Shown here: piece by piece, positions 20,289 through 30,453 of the stretch
Position numbering within the stretch: position 1 is the stretch's first letter
Layout of the letters: every line of letters begins with the position of its first letter
Assembly: GCF_023109105.1 (NCBI RefSeq)
Contig: NZ_JALDTZ010000001.1
Location: forward strand, 244,446-308,445
Direction: 5' to 3'
Length of the DNA stretch: 64,000 nucleotides
Origin: Streptococcus mitis
GTDB taxonomy: Bacteria > Bacillota > Bacilli > Lactobacillales > Streptococcaceae
The notes under the pieces: model-generated
The model's input: the letters and a program-made list of their open reading frames with translations, nothing else
Databases searched by the model: none
What the model was told of the DNA's origin: nothing
Program-made: the position numbers and the translations under genes

Positions 20289-21401
20289 ATGTTAATCGGA
20301 ATTCCAAAAGAAATTAAGAATAATGAAAACCGTGTTGCTCTCACACCTGCGGGTGTCCATAGCTTAGTCGGCCGTGGTCATCGCGTTCTTATCGAAACAA
20401 ATGCTGGTCTTGGTTCTGGCTTTACTGATGCTGACTATCAAAAGCAAGGAGCTGAAATTGTCGCTACTGCTGGTGAAGCCTGGGCTGCAGAGTTAGTCGT
20501 GAAAGTAAAAGAACCACTAGCTTCTGAATATGCCTACTTACGCGAAGACCTGATTCTCTTCACCTACTTGCACATGGCCGCTGCTCCAGAATTAGCAGAT
20601 GCTATGCTAGCAGCAAAAACAACAGGTATTGCCTATGAAACTGTCCGTGATAATCAAGGTCAGTTACCACTCCTCGTACCTATGAGTGAGGTTGCAGGCC
20701 GTATGGCGGTCCAAATCGGTGCTCATTTCCTCACTAAGCAAGCTGGTGGCTCTGGCGTCTTACTAGGTGGTGTACCAGGCGTTCCAAAAGGAAAAGTCAC
20801 TATCATCGGTGGTGGTGTCGTAGGGACCCATGCTGCCCGCATCGCCCTTGGACTTGGTGCCCAAGTAACCATCCTTGATATCAGTGCTAAACGTCTCTCA
20901 GATCTCGAAGAGGTCTTTGGCCATCAAATCCAAACCCTTATGTCCAATTCATTCAACATCGAAGCAAGTGTGAGAGATGCAGATGTGGTGATCGGAGCAG
21001 TATTGATTCCTGGTGCCAAAGCACCAAAATTAGTGACAGATGAAATGGTTCAACAAATGCGCCCTGGTTCTGTCATCGTTGACGTTGCTGTTGACCAAGG
21101 CGGCGTTATCGAAACAGCTGACCGTGTGACAACGCACGATGAGCCAGTTTATGAAAAACACGGTGTTCTCCACTATGCCGTTGCCAATATCCCAGGTGCG
21201 GTTGCTCGCACTTCAACCATCGCCCTAACCAATGTCACTCTTCCTTATATCGAAGCTTTGGCTGGCAAAGGATTCGCACAAGCAATCTCTGAAGATGAGG
21301 GTTTGCGTCAAGGTGTGACAACTTATCAAGGTTACTTAACCAGTCTTCCAGTAGCCCAAGGCCTCGATATAAAACATACTCCAATTGATGAACTAGTATA
21401 A
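20289..21401 (+). CDS. ald: Alanine dehydrogenase
   Basis: 370 residues, full length. Catalyses NAD-dependent interconversion of L-alanine and pyruvate plus ammonia. N-terminal [23 protein letters not shown], catalytic Lys in VVKVKEPL, His in [11 protein letters not shown] motif [20 protein letters not shown] and the family C-terminal segment. AAAGGGAG precedes the ATG. I recall this gene being frameshifted in some pneumococci; here it is intact. It is the only plus-strand gene in this stretch and ends at a bidirectional terminator. Confidence 0.95.
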   Translation: MLIGIPKEIKNNENRVALTPAGVHSLVGRGHRVLIETNAGLGSGFTDADYQKQGAEIVATAGEAWAAELVVKVKEPLASEYAYLREDLILFTYLHMAAAPELADAMLAAKTTGIAYETVRDNQGQLPLLVPMSEVAGRMAVQIGAHFLTKQAGGSGVLLGGVPGVPKGKVTIIGGGVVGTHAARIALGLGAQVTILDISAKRLSDLEEVFGHQIQTLMSNSFNIEASVRDADVVIGAVLIPGAKAPKLVTDEMVQQMRPGSVIVDVAVDQGGVIETADRVTTHDEPVYEKHGVLHYAVANIPGAVARTSTIALTNVTLPYIEALAGKGFAQAISEDEGLRQGVTTYQGYLTSLPVAQGLDIKHTPIDELV

Positions 21402-21424
21402 AAAATCTAATTATCAGATAAAAG

Positions 21425-21456
21425 AAAGAGCAAGTCCACCTGACCTGCTCTTTTTT
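21425..21456. terminator. Bidirectional terminator between ald and phoH
   Basis: Stem AAAGAGCA.GTC / GAC.TGCTCTTT, T-rich on both sides, between the convergent ald and phoH stops. Confidence 0.85.
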
Positions 21457-21457
21457 G

Positions 21458-22453
21458 CTATTCTGTTTCTTCTTGGTTTTCTTCACTCTCTTCATTTTTA
21501 ACTGGAGCTGGTTCATAAGCTCGAATAATCTGAGCGACAACTGGATGGCGAACCACATCCTTAGCTGAAAAGTGAACAAAGTCAATCTGATGAATATTCT
21601 TGAGCTTTTCTTGGGCATCAATCAAGCCTGACTTGACATTACGTGGCAGATCAATCTGACTGATATCTCCATTAACAATCATCTTAGAATTAAAACCTAA
21701 ACGCGTTAAGAACATCTTCATCTGCATGATGGTCGTATTTTGCGCCTCATCGAGAATGACAAAGGCATCATCCAAAGTCCGTCCACGCATGTAGGCAAGG
21801 GGCGCAATCTCGATAATTTCACGCTCCATGAGACGAGTTGTTTGGTCTTTCCCCAGAATCTGATACAAGGCATCGTAAACAGGTCGAAGGTAAGGATCCA
21901 CCTTCTCTTTAAGATCACCCGGAAGAAATCCAAGACTCTCTCCTGCCTCAACTGCTGGACGAGTTAGAATAATCCGCTTGACCTGACCACGTTTAAGAGC
22001 CGTCACAGCTAAGGTCACAGCGAGAAATGTCTTCCCTGTCCCTGCAGGTCCAATCCCAAAAGTCACATCATGCTGTTTGACACTATCCACATAAAGCTTT
22101 TGACCTAAGGTTTTAACACGGATAGGCTTCCCTGTATTATCCTTGATGATTTCTTCTTCGTAAAGGGCGACAAACTTATCAATTTCATCGTTTTTGACCA
22201 TGCTAATAGCCGTCACCACATCTGGCGTACCAACGGTCATCCCACGATTGACCAAGACCATCAAAGCCTGAATAACCTGACGAGCTTCCTCACAGGCAGT
22301 CTCTTCGCCCAAAACCTGTACAATCTCCGTACGGGCATGAATCACCACATCAAGCTCTTCTTCCATCAAACGAAGATGGCGTTCATTGGAACCAAAAAGA
22401 TGAAACAGGTCATCTGGATGACTCAGTTGAATGTCAATTGAATGTTCCTTCAA
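21458..22453 (-). CDS. phoH: PhoH family ATPase (TTG start)
   Basis: 331 residues. An N-terminal KH-like region is followed by a RecA-like P-loop domain. Walker A GPAGTGKTFLA near residue 130, Walker B FVILDEAQN near 230, and RNA/ATPase residues in NGDISQIDLP. PhoH proteins are linked to RNA metabolism and stress and often sit near ybeY, though not here. The start is TTG at 22453 with AGAGGTT upstream; the next in-frame Met is 29 codons later and too far into the domain. Confidence 0.9.
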   Translation of the reverse strand: MKEHSIDIQLSHPDDLFHLFGSNERHLRLMEEELDVVIHARTEIVQVLGEETACEEARQVIQALMVLVNRGMTVGTPDVVTAISMVKNDEIDKFVALYEEEIIKDNTGKPIRVKTLGQKLYVDSVKQHDVTFGIGPAGTGKTFLAVTLAVTALKRGQVKRIILTRPAVEAGESLGFLPGDLKEKVDPYLRPVYDALYQILGKDQTTRLMEREIIEIAPLAYMRGRTLDDAFVILDEAQNTTIMQMKMFLTRLGFNSKMIVNGDISQIDLPRNVKSGLIDAQEKLKNIHQIDFVHFSAKDVVRHPVVAQIIRAYEPAPVKNEESEENQEETE

Positions 22454-22487
22454 ATAAAGAACCTCTCTAATCCTTTTATTTCTTTTT

Positions 22488-22493
22488 ATTATA
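22488..22493 (-). promoter_or_regulatory. Extended -10 promoter of phoH
   Basis: TGCTATAAT on the minus strand, with -10 at 22493-22488, about 35 nt before the TTG start. No clear -35 box. Confidence 0.6.
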
Positions 22494-22538
22494 GCAAAGG
22501 GATGGAGAAATTACTAGCCCAAACCCAGTGAATAAATG

Positions 22539-22754
22539 CTAGTGTTCTAAGTATTCTTGCCAGATAGCGTCAAAGTCTCCTAGGTTGAAAGAGAAACTGG
22601 CATGTTCCTCCAAAAAGCGACTCACCTCATCAAAATCATCTGTGTGTTTTGGAAAGGCTGATTCTTCAAAAGCGAGGTCTGCCAAGATGGCCTTGGGACT
22701 GTTACTTTTAGGATTGCGCTCAGTCATGAGCCAAGTGTAAAATGATTTTCTCAT
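22539..22754 (-). CDS. YozE family (SAM-like fold) small protein
   Basis: 71 residues with [17 protein letters not shown] at the start and [16 protein letters not shown] at the end, matching the YozE/DUF1250 family of small helical proteins of unknown role. AGGGTGG precedes the ATG at good spacing. It follows cvfB by 8 nt, so probably the same transcript. Confidence 0.85.
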   Translation of the reverse strand: MRKSFYTWLMTERNPKSNSPKAILADLAFEESAFPKHTDDFDEVSRFLEEHASFSFNLGDFDAIWQEYLEH

Positions 22755-22762
22755 ATGCCACC

Positions 22763-23617
22763 CTATATCAACTCTGTCCCAAACTGGTCTTGCTTGATTT
22801 TACCAGCCTTCATCAAACCACCGAGGGCTTTCTTGAACTGACCTTTAGAAATGCCAAAAGTTGCCTTGATATCGTCTGGGGATGACTTATCATTTAAGGC
22901 CATGAAACCACCATTGCTTTCCAAGTAGGTCAAAATCATCTGAGCATCATTTTCCAACATCTCAAAAGAACGTGGTTTGAGGGATAGGTTCAACGTACGG
23001 TCCACTTCGCGGAAACCAATGACACGCGCATCTAAAACTTGCCCCAAACGTGGCTCTGCATAGCGCTCGCTAGGATGGATAAAGCCAAGCATGTTATTTT
23101 CTGGCAAGTAAACAAAAGTTCCTGACAGCTTGAGACGGTATACAATTGCTGGCCAATTTTGATTTTGCATGTTATTGTAGGCAGGACGAGCTAGACGTTG
23201 GAAATCTTCCTGATAAGCCAAGAGACCCCAGATACGGTCTTTCTTGTCCACTTCAAGACGGATGTAGAGTTGGTCACCCTTCTTAGGCCAGAGTTCCTTA
23301 AGTTCAGGGAGAATATCAAGCGAAACCACGATTTCCTTGTCAGGAAGACCTGTATCCACAAAGACACCCAAGTCCTTACGAACCTCTGTTACAGTTCCCC
23401 AACCAAATTGGTCCTGAGTTGCAGTCACTTCTAGAGTAGTCAAGCGGAGTTTTTGCTTCATATCTGTATAGGCAAAACCTTTGACCGTATCACCTACCGT
23501 ATGCTGACCTTCTTCCTTGGCAAGAGCATAGGTCTGACCATCCTTTTGCACAAAGTAAAAACGGTCATTTTCATCGATGATGAGTCCAACGATAAAACTT
23601 GCAAGATTTGTATTCAT
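22763..23617 (-). CDS. cvfB: S1-domain RNA-binding protein CvfB
   Basis: 284 residues. Family members have three S1-like domains and a C-terminal winged helix; here S1-like segments include [26 protein letters not shown] and [20 protein letters not shown], and the winged helix [21 protein letters not shown] ends the protein. CvfB binds RNA and affects virulence gene expression in staphylococci and streptococci. The start [11 protein letters not shown] follows AAGAAGGAAAT; 13 codons upstream are open but unsupported. Confidence 0.9.
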   Translation of the reverse strand: MNTNLASFIVGLIIDENDRFYFVQKDGQTYALAKEEGQHTVGDTVKGFAYTDMKQKLRLTTLEVTATQDQFGWGTVTEVRKDLGVFVDTGLPDKEIVVSLDILPELKELWPKKGDQLYIRLEVDKKDRIWGLLAYQEDFQRLARPAYNNMQNQNWPAIVYRLKLSGTFVYLPENNMLGFIHPSERYAEPRLGQVLDARVIGFREVDRTLNLSLKPRSFEMLENDAQMILTYLESNGGFMALNDKSSPDDIKATFGISKGQFKKALGGLMKAGKIKQDQFGTELI

Positions 23618-23676
23618 ATTTCCTTCTTTCGAATAAAACTCAGCCAGCAATGCCAACTGAGTTTTTCTGTTTATTT

Positions 23677-24234
23677 TTAGACTTCCAAAAGTTCTTTTTC
23701 TTTATTGGCAGTCATGTCGTCGATGTGTTTGACAGCATCATCTGTTACTTTTTGAATGTCTTTTTCAAGAGTCTTCAATTCGTCTTCAGTGATTTCTTTT
23801 GCTTTTTCTTGTTTCTTGGCTTCATCCATAGCATCACGACGGATATTACGAACAGCCACTTTCGCATTCTCACCGACCTTCTTCACTTCTTTAGCAAGAT
23901 CACGACGAGTTTCTTCTGTTAGAGCTGGGATAACCAAACGAATAACAGAACCGTCGTTAGCTGGTGTGATACCAAGATCAGAAGCGTTCAAGGCGCGTTC
24001 GATGTCTTTCAATGAAGACTTGTCAAATGGTGTGACCAACAAAACACGCGCTTCTGGAATCGTAATTGAAGCGATTTGGTTCAGAGGTGTTTCGACACCA
24101 TAGTATTCAACAGTGATACGGTCAAGCAAGCTTGCATTTGCACGACCTGCACGGATACCACCAAACTCACGCGCAAGTGAGTGGTGAGATTGAGTCATTC
24201 TCTCTTTAGCTTTTTCTACAATTGCGTTAGCCAT
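23677..24234 (-). CDS. frr: Ribosome recycling factor
   Basis: 185 residues. RRF with EF-G splits the post-termination ribosome. Signature pieces: [24 protein letters not shown] and [23 protein letters not shown], and a coiled-coil end. It starts 8 nt after pyrH, the conserved pyrH-frr pair. Confidence 0.98.
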   Translation of the reverse strand: MANAIVEKAKERMTQSHHSLAREFGGIRAGRANASLLDRITVEYYGVETPLNQIASITIPEARVLLVTPFDKSSLKDIERALNASDLGITPANDGSVIRLVIPALTEETRRDLAKEVKKVGENAKVAVRNIRRDAMDEAKKQEKAKEITEDELKTLEKDIQKVTDDAVKHIDDMTANKEKELLEV

Positions 24235-24242
24235 AATTTTTC

Positions 24243-24980
24243 TTATTCCTTTTCTTCGATATTGTTTGATACTGTTGTTCCGATATTTTCACCAAATACA
24301 ACACGTTTGATATTGCCAGGCTGATTCATATTAAAGACAACCAAGTCAATGTCATTATCCATTGAGAGGGTTGAAGCTGTCGAATCCATGATACGGAGAC
24401 CTTTATTAATCACATCACGGTGAGTCAATTCTTCAAATTTCACAGCAGTTTTATCTTTCTTAGGATCTGCATTGTAGACACCATCTACACCATTCTTAGC
24501 CATCAAAATAGCGTCTGCTTCAATCTCAGCTGCACGAAGAGCCGCTGTTGTATCTGTAGAGAAGTAAGGTGAACCAATTCCCGCACCAAAGATAACGATA
24601 CGACCTTTTTCAAGGTGGCGAAGGGCACGTCCACGAATATAAGGCTCTGCTACTTGTTGCATGGCAATAGCTGTTTGTACACGAGTGTCGACACCAACTT
24701 GTTGCAATGAATCTGCCATCACAAGAGCATTCATAACTGTCCCAAGCATTCCAGTATAATCCGCTTGAACACGATCCATACCAGCTTCTGCTGCAGGTTC
24801 TCCACGCCAAAGGTTTCCACCACCGATAACCAAGGCAATTTCAATTCCTAGCTCGTGAACTTCCTTGATTTCTTGGGCCATACTTTGGACGGTTTTGATA
24901 TCAATACCGACACCACGTTCGCCAGCAAGGGCTTCACCAGATAGCTTGATTAAGATACGTTTATACTTAGGTTCTACCAT
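24243..24980 (-). CDS. pyrH: UMP kinase
   Basis: 245 residues, hexameric bacterial UMP kinase of the amino-acid kinase fold, making UDP for RNA and cell-wall sugars. Visible: [37 protein letters not shown] and the [16 protein letters not shown] nucleotide region. AAAGGAGAAAGAAA lies before the ATG. First gene of pyrH-frr-cvfB-yozE, possibly with phoH separate. Confidence 0.97.
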   Translation of the reverse strand: MVEPKYKRILIKLSGEALAGERGVGIDIKTVQSMAQEIKEVHELGIEIALVIGGGNLWRGEPAAEAGMDRVQADYTGMLGTVMNALVMADSLQQVGVDTRVQTAIAMQQVAEPYIRGRALRHLEKGRIVIFGAGIGSPYFSTDTTAALRAAEIEADAILMAKNGVDGVYNADPKKDKTAVKFEELTHRDVINKGLRIMDSTASTLSMDNDIDLVVFNMNQPGNIKRVVFGENIGTTVSNNIEEKE

Positions 24981-25063
24981 TTTCTTTCTCCTTTTTTCAT
25001 CCTACCTATTCTATCACAATTTCAAGGATTTTTATAGTATCATGAGCAATTCTTTCAAAAAAA

Positions 25064-26398
25064 TTAGACATTCAAAAATTCCTCTAAGTCGGCAAGGGCA
25101 CGCTCTGCAATTTTTTCATAACGAGCCTTCTTATCACGGATACGCTCGCCTTCTAACTCCTTGATAATACCGAAATTGACATTCATTGGTTGGAAATGTT
25201 TGCTGTCCGCATGAGTGATATAATGAGCTAAGCTTCCAATCGCTGTTGTCTCTGGGAAAATAGCCTCACTTTCTCCCTTGAAAAGACGAGCCGCGTTAAT
25301 TCCCGCAACTAAGCCTGACGCTGCGGACTCAACATAGCCTTCTACACCCGTCATCTGACCAGCAAAAAAGAGATTTGGTTGTTTCTTAGAACGGTATGTC
25401 TGCTCAAGAAGATTTGGTGAATCCATGTAAGAATTGCGGTGCATAACACCATAACGAACAAACTCCGCATTTTCAAGACCTGGAATCATTTGAAAGACAC
25501 GCTTTTGTTCTCCCCATTTGAGATGGGTCTGGAAACCAACGATATTGTAGAGACTACCTGCTGCATTATCCTGACGAAGCTGCACAACCGCATAAGGTGT
25601 TTTAAATTCTCCATCACGAGGGCCTGTGTAGTCGTCTGGATACTCAAGTCCAACTGGCTTCATAGGACCGTAAAGCATGGTTTTAATGCCACGTTTGGCC
25701 ATGACTTCAATCGGCATACAGCCTTCAAAGTACTTTTCTTTTTCAAAGGAATTGAGCGGTGCTTCTTCCGCATTGACCAAGGCTTCATGGAAATCCATAA
25801 ATTCTTGCTTGGTCATAGGGGCATTGAGGTAAGCCGCTTCTCCCTTGTCATAACGAGATTTGAGATAGACCTTGTTCATATCGATGGTGTTGACGTCTAT
25901 AATAGGCGCTGCCGCATCATAGAAATAAAAACCATCGCCGTCGTTAAGGGCATGAATCTTTTCAGCCAAGGCATCACTGGTCAAAGGACCAGTCGCCACA
26001 ACTGTAATAACATCTTTCGGCAATTCTGTAATTTCATCACGAACCACTTCAATTAAGGGGTGGTTAGCTACTTTTTCGGTTACCATTTTGGAGAAACCAT
26101 CGCGGTCCACCGCAAGCGCTCCACCTGCAGGAACACGAGTAGCCTCAGCAGATTCTAAGATAACAGAACCCAAGCGACGCATTTCTTCCTTGAGGAGACC
26201 CACTGCATTTGTCAGAGCATCACCACGAAGAGAATTGGAACAAACTAACTCTGCAAAATTGTCTGTTTTGTGCTGGGGTGTTGACTTGACACCACGCATT
26301 TCATAAAGTTTAACTGGAATACCACGCTCTGCGATTTGGTAGGCTGCTTCTGACCCTGCCAAACCAGCACCGATAACATTGATATAAGATTGAGACAT
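25064..26398 (-). CDS. trmFO: tRNA m5U54 methyltransferase TrmFO
   Basis: 444 residues. A folate- and FAD-dependent enzyme that methylates U54 in the T-loop of tRNA. The FAD-binding motif [19 protein letters not shown] is at the N-terminus, followed by the [13 protein letters not shown] segment with the catalytic Cys and a C-terminal FAD region [19 protein letters not shown]. The start MSQSYINV follows AGAGG; 11 open codons upstream lie in the leader. Confidence 0.95.
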   Translation of the reverse strand: MSQSYINVIGAGLAGSEAAYQIAERGIPVKLYEMRGVKSTPQHKTDNFAELVCSNSLRGDALTNAVGLLKEEMRRLGSVILESAEATRVPAGGALAVDRDGFSKMVTEKVANHPLIEVVRDEITELPKDVITVVATGPLTSDALAEKIHALNDGDGFYFYDAAAPIIDVNTIDMNKVYLKSRYDKGEAAYLNAPMTKQEFMDFHEALVNAEEAPLNSFEKEKYFEGCMPIEVMAKRGIKTMLYGPMKPVGLEYPDDYTGPRDGEFKTPYAVVQLRQDNAAGSLYNIVGFQTHLKWGEQKRVFQMIPGLENAEFVRYGVMHRNSYMDSPNLLEQTYRSKKQPNLFFAGQMTGVEGYVESAASGLVAGINAARLFKGESEAIFPETTAIGSLAHYITHADSKHFQPMNVNFGIIKELEGERIRDKKARYEKIAERALADLEEFLNV

Positions 26399-26404
26399 GA
26401 CACT

Positions 26405-26525
26405 AATACCTCTTTGGGAGTGTGAAGTCAAGATTCACATTGAAAAAGCCAATCGGACTTACGAGCTTTCAAATTTCTAGGCTCAGGCTGAAAAAGTCCC
26501 CCAGACTTTTTCACTCCCACAAATC
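26405..26525 (-). repeat. Inverted repeats in the leader between rsmI and trmFO
   Basis: On the minus strand, a tight hairpin AAAAAGTC/GACTTTTT (about 26514-26493) lies within a looser pairing of GTGGGAGTG with CACACTCCCA at the trmFO-proximal end. It may be an rsmI-side terminator or a structured leader. It matches no riboswitch that I recognise. Confidence 0.45.
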
Positions 26526-26584
26526 TTTCTATTTTTTTCTTTTACTAGTATAACAAAAAAAGGGAAGAAGGCAAACTTCCCTGT

Positions 26585-27454
26585 TTAGTCATTTTCTTCC
26601 CAGTCGTGGTAGGCAGCATAGAGCTGGCTTTTATTCCACTGGTAAATCTTAGCCACTTCCTTGATAGCTTGATTTTTCTTCATTCCTTGCTGAATTCGGG
26701 CTTGAATTTCCAAGAACAAGTCTTCCTCGTCTTTTTCTTCAATATCCTGACTAGCACCTTCAACAATGAGTAGGCATTCTCCCTTGAGAGGAGTTTCAGC
26801 GATGCTTTCCAGCAATTCAGAGATGTTCCCTCTTTGGTATTCTTCATAGATTTTGGTCAATTCCCTGACCAAGACGACCGAGCGGTCACCATAGACTTCT
26901 AGCATATTTTCCAACGTATCTGCCACACGGTGAGGCGATTCGTAGAAAATCTGGGTTTCTGGATAGTCTTTTTTCGAGTCGAAAAATTGCTTTTGTTGGC
27001 CTGATTTTCTGGGTAAAAAGCCATAAAAGATATGTGGCTGTGGCGCTAAACCACTGGCAATCAAGGCAGAAATCCCTGCAGAGGCTCCTGGAACTGTAAC
27101 AACAGCAATATCTTCCTCAATGGCTGCCTTAACCAAATCATGACCAGGGTCCGAGATGCTAGGCAGACCTGCATCGGATACCTGAGCAATACTTTGCCCT
27201 GCTTTCAAGAGTCCAATTAAGTCAGGAATTTTTTCCTTGGCATTGTGCTCATGAAAACTGATCTGCTTGGTGGAAATATCAAAATGCTTGAGCAGAAGCC
27301 CTGTATTACGCGTGTCCTCAGCCGCAATCCAGTCCACTTCTTTCAAAGTCTGGATAGCTCGAAAGGTCATATCATCTAAATTACCAATCGGCGTTGCCAC
27401 TAGGTAAAGTTTGCCATAGGGAGACTGCCCCTTAAAACTTTTTTGAATCTGCAT
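26585..27454 (-). CDS. rsmI: 16S rRNA 2'-O-ribose C1402 methyltransferase
   Basis: 289 residues. RsmI methylates C1402 in the decoding centre. Tetrapyrrole-methylase fold: LYLVATPIGNLDDMTFRAI, AEDTRNTGLLLKHF, SDAGLPSISDPG, and PGASAGISALIASGL. Located 2 nt from yabA in the conserved tmk-holB-yabA-rsmI group. Confidence 0.95.
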   Translation of the reverse strand: MQIQKSFKGQSPYGKLYLVATPIGNLDDMTFRAIQTLKEVDWIAAEDTRNTGLLLKHFDISTKQISFHEHNAKEKIPDLIGLLKAGQSIAQVSDAGLPSISDPGHDLVKAAIEEDIAVVTVPGASAGISALIASGLAPQPHIFYGFLPRKSGQQKQFFDSKKDYPETQIFYESPHRVADTLENMLEVYGDRSVVLVRELTKIYEEYQRGNISELLESIAETPLKGECLLIVEGASQDIEEKDEEDLFLEIQARIQQGMKKNQAIKEVAKIYQWNKSQLYAAYHDWEEND

Positions 27455-27456
27455 GC

Positions 27457-27774
27457 CTACTCCCTGTATAACAACTCATCACAGAACATACATTCTTCGT
27501 CCTGCTCTCGACGTTGTCCATAAAAATCATTACATACGTGAAATCCGTCTTTATAAATCCGACGGACACTTTCTCGTACATGCTTAGCCTTGACGGGAGC
27601 ATCTGCTTCTACCTCACCCAAGCGTTCGCGTAACTTACTATTTTCCAAGCGAAGAGCTGTATTTTCTTCTACTAGGCTCTTGAGATTTTTCTTGATGGCT
27701 TCCACATCGGCCAAGGTTACCAATAACTGTTGGGAAAAATCATCCAGCGCGTCAAATAATTCTTTTTTGTCCAT
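27457..27774 (-). CDS. yabA: Replication initiation control protein YabA
   Basis: 105 residues. YabA binds DnaA and the clamp DnaN and limits re-initiation. The N-terminal half is a leucine-zipper coiled coil ([25 protein letters not shown]), and the C-terminal zinc site has HVCN and CMFC (HCCC type). Between holB and rsmI, as in other streptococci. Confidence 0.93.
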   Translation of the reverse strand: MDKKELFDALDDFSQQLLVTLADVEAIKKNLKSLVEENTALRLENSKLRERLGEVEADAPVKAKHVRESVRRIYKDGFHVCNDFYGQRREQDEECMFCDELLYRE

Positions 27775-27813
27775 AAAACAGCCCTTTCCTTTCTTTATTC
27801 TTCATTTTTGAGT

Positions 27814-28704
27814 TTACATTTCTTTTAAGACCAGATATTCCATGGCATTTTGAAAGCTGACATTAGTCTGCCACATTTTTCTAGCTTCTAACAAATCTTG
27901 TAAAAGCACTCTTACTCTTGCTTGTAGGATATCTTGTCCACAAAGAACTTCAAGAATCCGTAAAACCTGATCTTGTTTTTCCTTGTCATCTGCCAAGCTA
28001 ACTAGTTTGGCAACTTGCAAATAACTTTCTTTTTTCTTAGCCACTAACCAAGCCAGCAGGCGTTCACTTTCATCGACCAAGATCCAAAAACTTGCCTGAT
28101 TTGCCAACTTTTCTGCTTCAGCTCGCGATTGACTAAACTGAGCTAAAAGAATCGACTTTTTCTTAACCAGTCCCATTTGTTCTAAGAGCAAGATGAGTTT
28201 TTCTTCTTGCTTTTTAAAGTGGAAAATCTGGGTTCGACTGCGTATTGTCGGTAAAATTTTTTCTTCATCGCTGGTCAAGAAGAAAATATAAACCTCACTC
28301 TGGGGTTCTTCGATGACCTTGAGCAGAGAATTAGCTGCATTGGGATGCATTTTCTCAGCTTGCTCAATAATAAAGACCTGTTGCTGGCTTTCAATCCCTG
28401 CTTGGGAAAACTGACCCACCAATTCTCGAATGCGCTCTGTCTTGATGACCTGATTGACTGGTTTAATCAAAGTGACATCGGGAAATTCTCCCTGTTCAAT
28501 CAATTTACAATTTCGGCATTTCTCACATGGCAACACGCCTACCTTATCCGTACAAAAGAGGCTCTTTGCTAAAAATTGCGCCATTTCCAAACTTCCAAAG
28601 AAACCTGAAAAGAGATAGGCGTGATTGAGTTGGTCTTGTTCTAGGATACGGACAAATCGGTCAAACTGGGCTGGTTGCCAATCCTTAAGTTGATCCTGTT
28701 TCAT
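27814..28704 (-). CDS. holB: DNA polymerase III delta' subunit
   Basis: 296 residues, clamp loader subunit. The P-loop is replaced ([10 protein letters not shown], lacking GKT), as expected for delta', which does not bind ATP. A four-Cys zinc module (Cys in [17 protein letters not shown]) and [11 protein letters not shown] (sensor/SRC region) follow. It overlaps the tmk stop by 4 nt. Confidence 0.93.
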   Translation of the reverse strand: MKQDQLKDWQPAQFDRFVRILEQDQLNHAYLFSGFFGSLEMAQFLAKSLFCTDKVGVLPCEKCRNCKLIEQGEFPDVTLIKPVNQVIKTERIRELVGQFSQAGIESQQQVFIIEQAEKMHPNAANSLLKVIEEPQSEVYIFFLTSDEEKILPTIRSRTQIFHFKKQEEKLILLLEQMGLVKKKSILLAQFSQSRAEAEKLANQASFWILVDESERLLAWLVAKKKESYLQVAKLVSLADDKEKQDQVLRILEVLCGQDILQARVRVLLQDLLEARKMWQTNVSFQNAMEYLVLKEM

Positions 28705-29339
28705 TTGGCCAAGCCCATTCTGTCAAACAAGACAGCCTTGGTAGTTTCCACAACTTGCTCCAAAGGGAGACTAGCATCAATCTTGACAATGCGATTTCCT
28801 TCTTTATCCAAAAGAGAAAGGTAACCTTGACGGACTTTTTTATGCAAGTCCAAACCTTCCAAGTCCAAACGATTGACCTCGCGATCGCTATTCGCAGCAA
28901 TGCGAGCCAGTCCTTCTTCCACCTCGATGTCAAAATAGAGGGTCAAGTCAGGTTTAAGGCCATCTGTCGCAAACTGATTGAGCCAGTCAATGGCATCAAT
29001 ATCCAAGCCGCGACCAAATCCCTGATAAGCAACGGAACTATCAATGAAGCGGTCCATAATGACCAACTTACCAGTTTCAAGGGCTGGAAGAACTTTTTCT
29101 ACCAAATGCTGCCTGCGACTGGCGATATAGAGAAGGAGTTCTGTCTTCGCATCCATCTGAGTATGACTTGGATCCAAAATCACTTGACGAATCTTCTCCC
29201 CAATCAAGACTCCGCCAGGTTCTCGAGTTGTCAGCACCTCTACCCCTTTTTCCTCTAAAATTGGGAGCAGAGCCTCTAAAACACTGGTCTTTCCTGCTCC
29301 CTCTGGTCCCTCAAGAGAGACTAAAAATCCTTTTGACAT
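28701..29339 (-). CDS. tmk: Thymidylate kinase
   Basis: 212 residues. Phosphorylates dTMP to dTDP. P-loop [17 protein letters not shown] at the N-terminus, the DR motif [18 protein letters not shown], and TREPGG. First gene of tmk-holB-yabA-rsmI. Extended -10 TGATAGAAT sits about 25 nt upstream on the minus strand. Confidence 0.97.
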   Translation of the reverse strand: MSKGFLVSLEGPEGAGKTSVLEALLPILEEKGVEVLTTREPGGVLIGEKIRQVILDPSHTQMDAKTELLLYIASRRQHLVEKVLPALETGKLVIMDRFIDSSVAYQGFGRGLDIDAIDWLNQFATDGLKPDLTLYFDIEVEEGLARIAANSDREVNRLDLEGLDLHKKVRQGYLSLLDKEGNRIVKIDASLPLEQVVETTKAVLFDRMGLAK

Positions 29340-29421
29340 GTCTAACTCATTTCTTTTTTACTACTTCTATTCTATCAAAAAAATAGGGGTTTGTGACAAT
29401 CTTTTTGTGTCTTCTCATTTC

Positions 29422-29618
29422 ATACTCAATGAAAATCAAAGAGCAAACTAGGAAACTAGCCGCAGGTTGCTCAAAGCACTGCTTTGAGGTTGTAGATAAG
29501 ACTGACGAAGTCAGCTCAAAACACTGTTTTGAGGTTGCAGATAGAACTGACGAAGTCAGTATCATATACCTACGGCAAGGCGACTCTGACGTAGTTTGAA
29601 GAGATTTTCGAAGAGTAT
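29422..29618. repeat. RUP element with a duplicated internal unit
   Basis: It begins ATACTCAATGAAAATCAAAG and ends ATTTTCGAAGAGTAT, the ends of the pneumococcal RUP, a MITE-like repeat thought to be moved by IS630-Spn1. A central 45-bp unit starting CTCAAAGCACTG (29470-29514) is repeated in tandem (29515-29559) with few changes, so the copy is 197 bp rather than about 107. It fills the tmk-proC gap. Confidence 0.92.
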
Positions 29619-29628
29619 CAGCCACCAT

Positions 29629-29654
29629 AAAAGAGGCAGTCAAAGCCACCTCTT
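29629..29654 (-). terminator. Terminator overlapping the proC stop
   Basis: Minus-strand stem AAGAGGTGG / CTGCCTCTT followed by TTTTA. The proC TAA lies in the 5' arm. Confidence 0.75.
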
Positions 29655-30450
29655 ATTTACCTAGTTCTTGTGTTCGTTTGTAGGCTTGATGAACTGCATC
29701 CATGACCGTCCCTCGAAAAGCATGTGCTTCTAGGCTCGCTACACCAGCGATAGTCGACCCCCCTGGGCTACAAACTTGGTCTTTCAAGACTCCAGGATGC
29801 TCTTGGCTTTCTAGGACCAATTGTCCAGCTCCTACCACGGTTTGAGCTGCCATTTTCAAGGCTGTTTCTCGTGGCAATCCCGTCTGAACACCTGCATCTG
29901 CCAAGGCCTCAATAAAGAGATAGACAAAAGCTGGTCCACAACCTGCAAGACCTGTCGCTGCATCGATTAAGTTTTCCCCAAGTTCAACCAAGAGACCAGC
30001 CTTGGCTAAAAGTTGACAAAAGAGCTCACTGTCTTCAGCCCTGCAATTAGGAGACAAGGCATAACTAATCACTCCTTGACCGATAGAAGCTGGAGTATTG
30101 GGCATGATACGAATGATTCGGTGGTGACTGGGAAGAAGTCTAGCCAGTTTTTCCAAGGTCAATCCAGCTGCCATGGAAATCAAAAGAAGACTTTCTCGTT
30201 TTTCAAGGATAGTCTGATATTTAGAAAGTAAGTCTGAGAACTGAGCAGGCTTGACTCCTAGAAAAATCACATCTGCTTCTGCAAATATTTCTTCGTTGCT
30301 AGAAGCCAGACCACCAAAGTCTGCAATGAAAGCATCTACCTTGGCTTGACTACGATTGGCAAGGAGAAGGTCATCACCCGTCTTAGCCTGCAAGACAGCC
30401 TTGGCCAAACTAGCACCCATATTTCCTAAGCCGATAAATCCAATCTTCAT
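29653..30450 (-). CDS. proC: Pyrroline-5-carboxylate reductase
   Basis: 265 residues. Last step of proline synthesis. NAD(P) site IGFIGLGNMGASLAKA at the N-terminus, RIMPNTPASIGQG, and the C-terminal signature VCSPGGSTIAGV. It starts 3 nt after proA, as the third gene of proB-proA-proC. Confidence 0.96.
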   Translation of the reverse strand: MKIGFIGLGNMGASLAKAVLQAKTGDDLLLANRSQAKVDAFIADFGGLASSNEEIFAEADVIFLGVKPAQFSDLLSKYQTILEKRESLLLISMAAGLTLEKLARLLPSHHRIIRIMPNTPASIGQGVISYALSPNCRAEDSELFCQLLAKAGLLVELGENLIDAATGLAGCGPAFVYLFIEALADAGVQTGLPRETALKMAAQTVVGAGQLVLESQEHPGVLKDQVCSPGGSTIAGVASLEAHAFRGTVMDAVHQAYKRTQELGK

Positions 30451-30453
30451 CTC

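Noticed and set aside
25439..26056. 205-residue plus-strand ORF inside trmFO
   Set aside because: trmFO is a complete conserved gene in the opposite strand, and the ORF has no recognisable domain.
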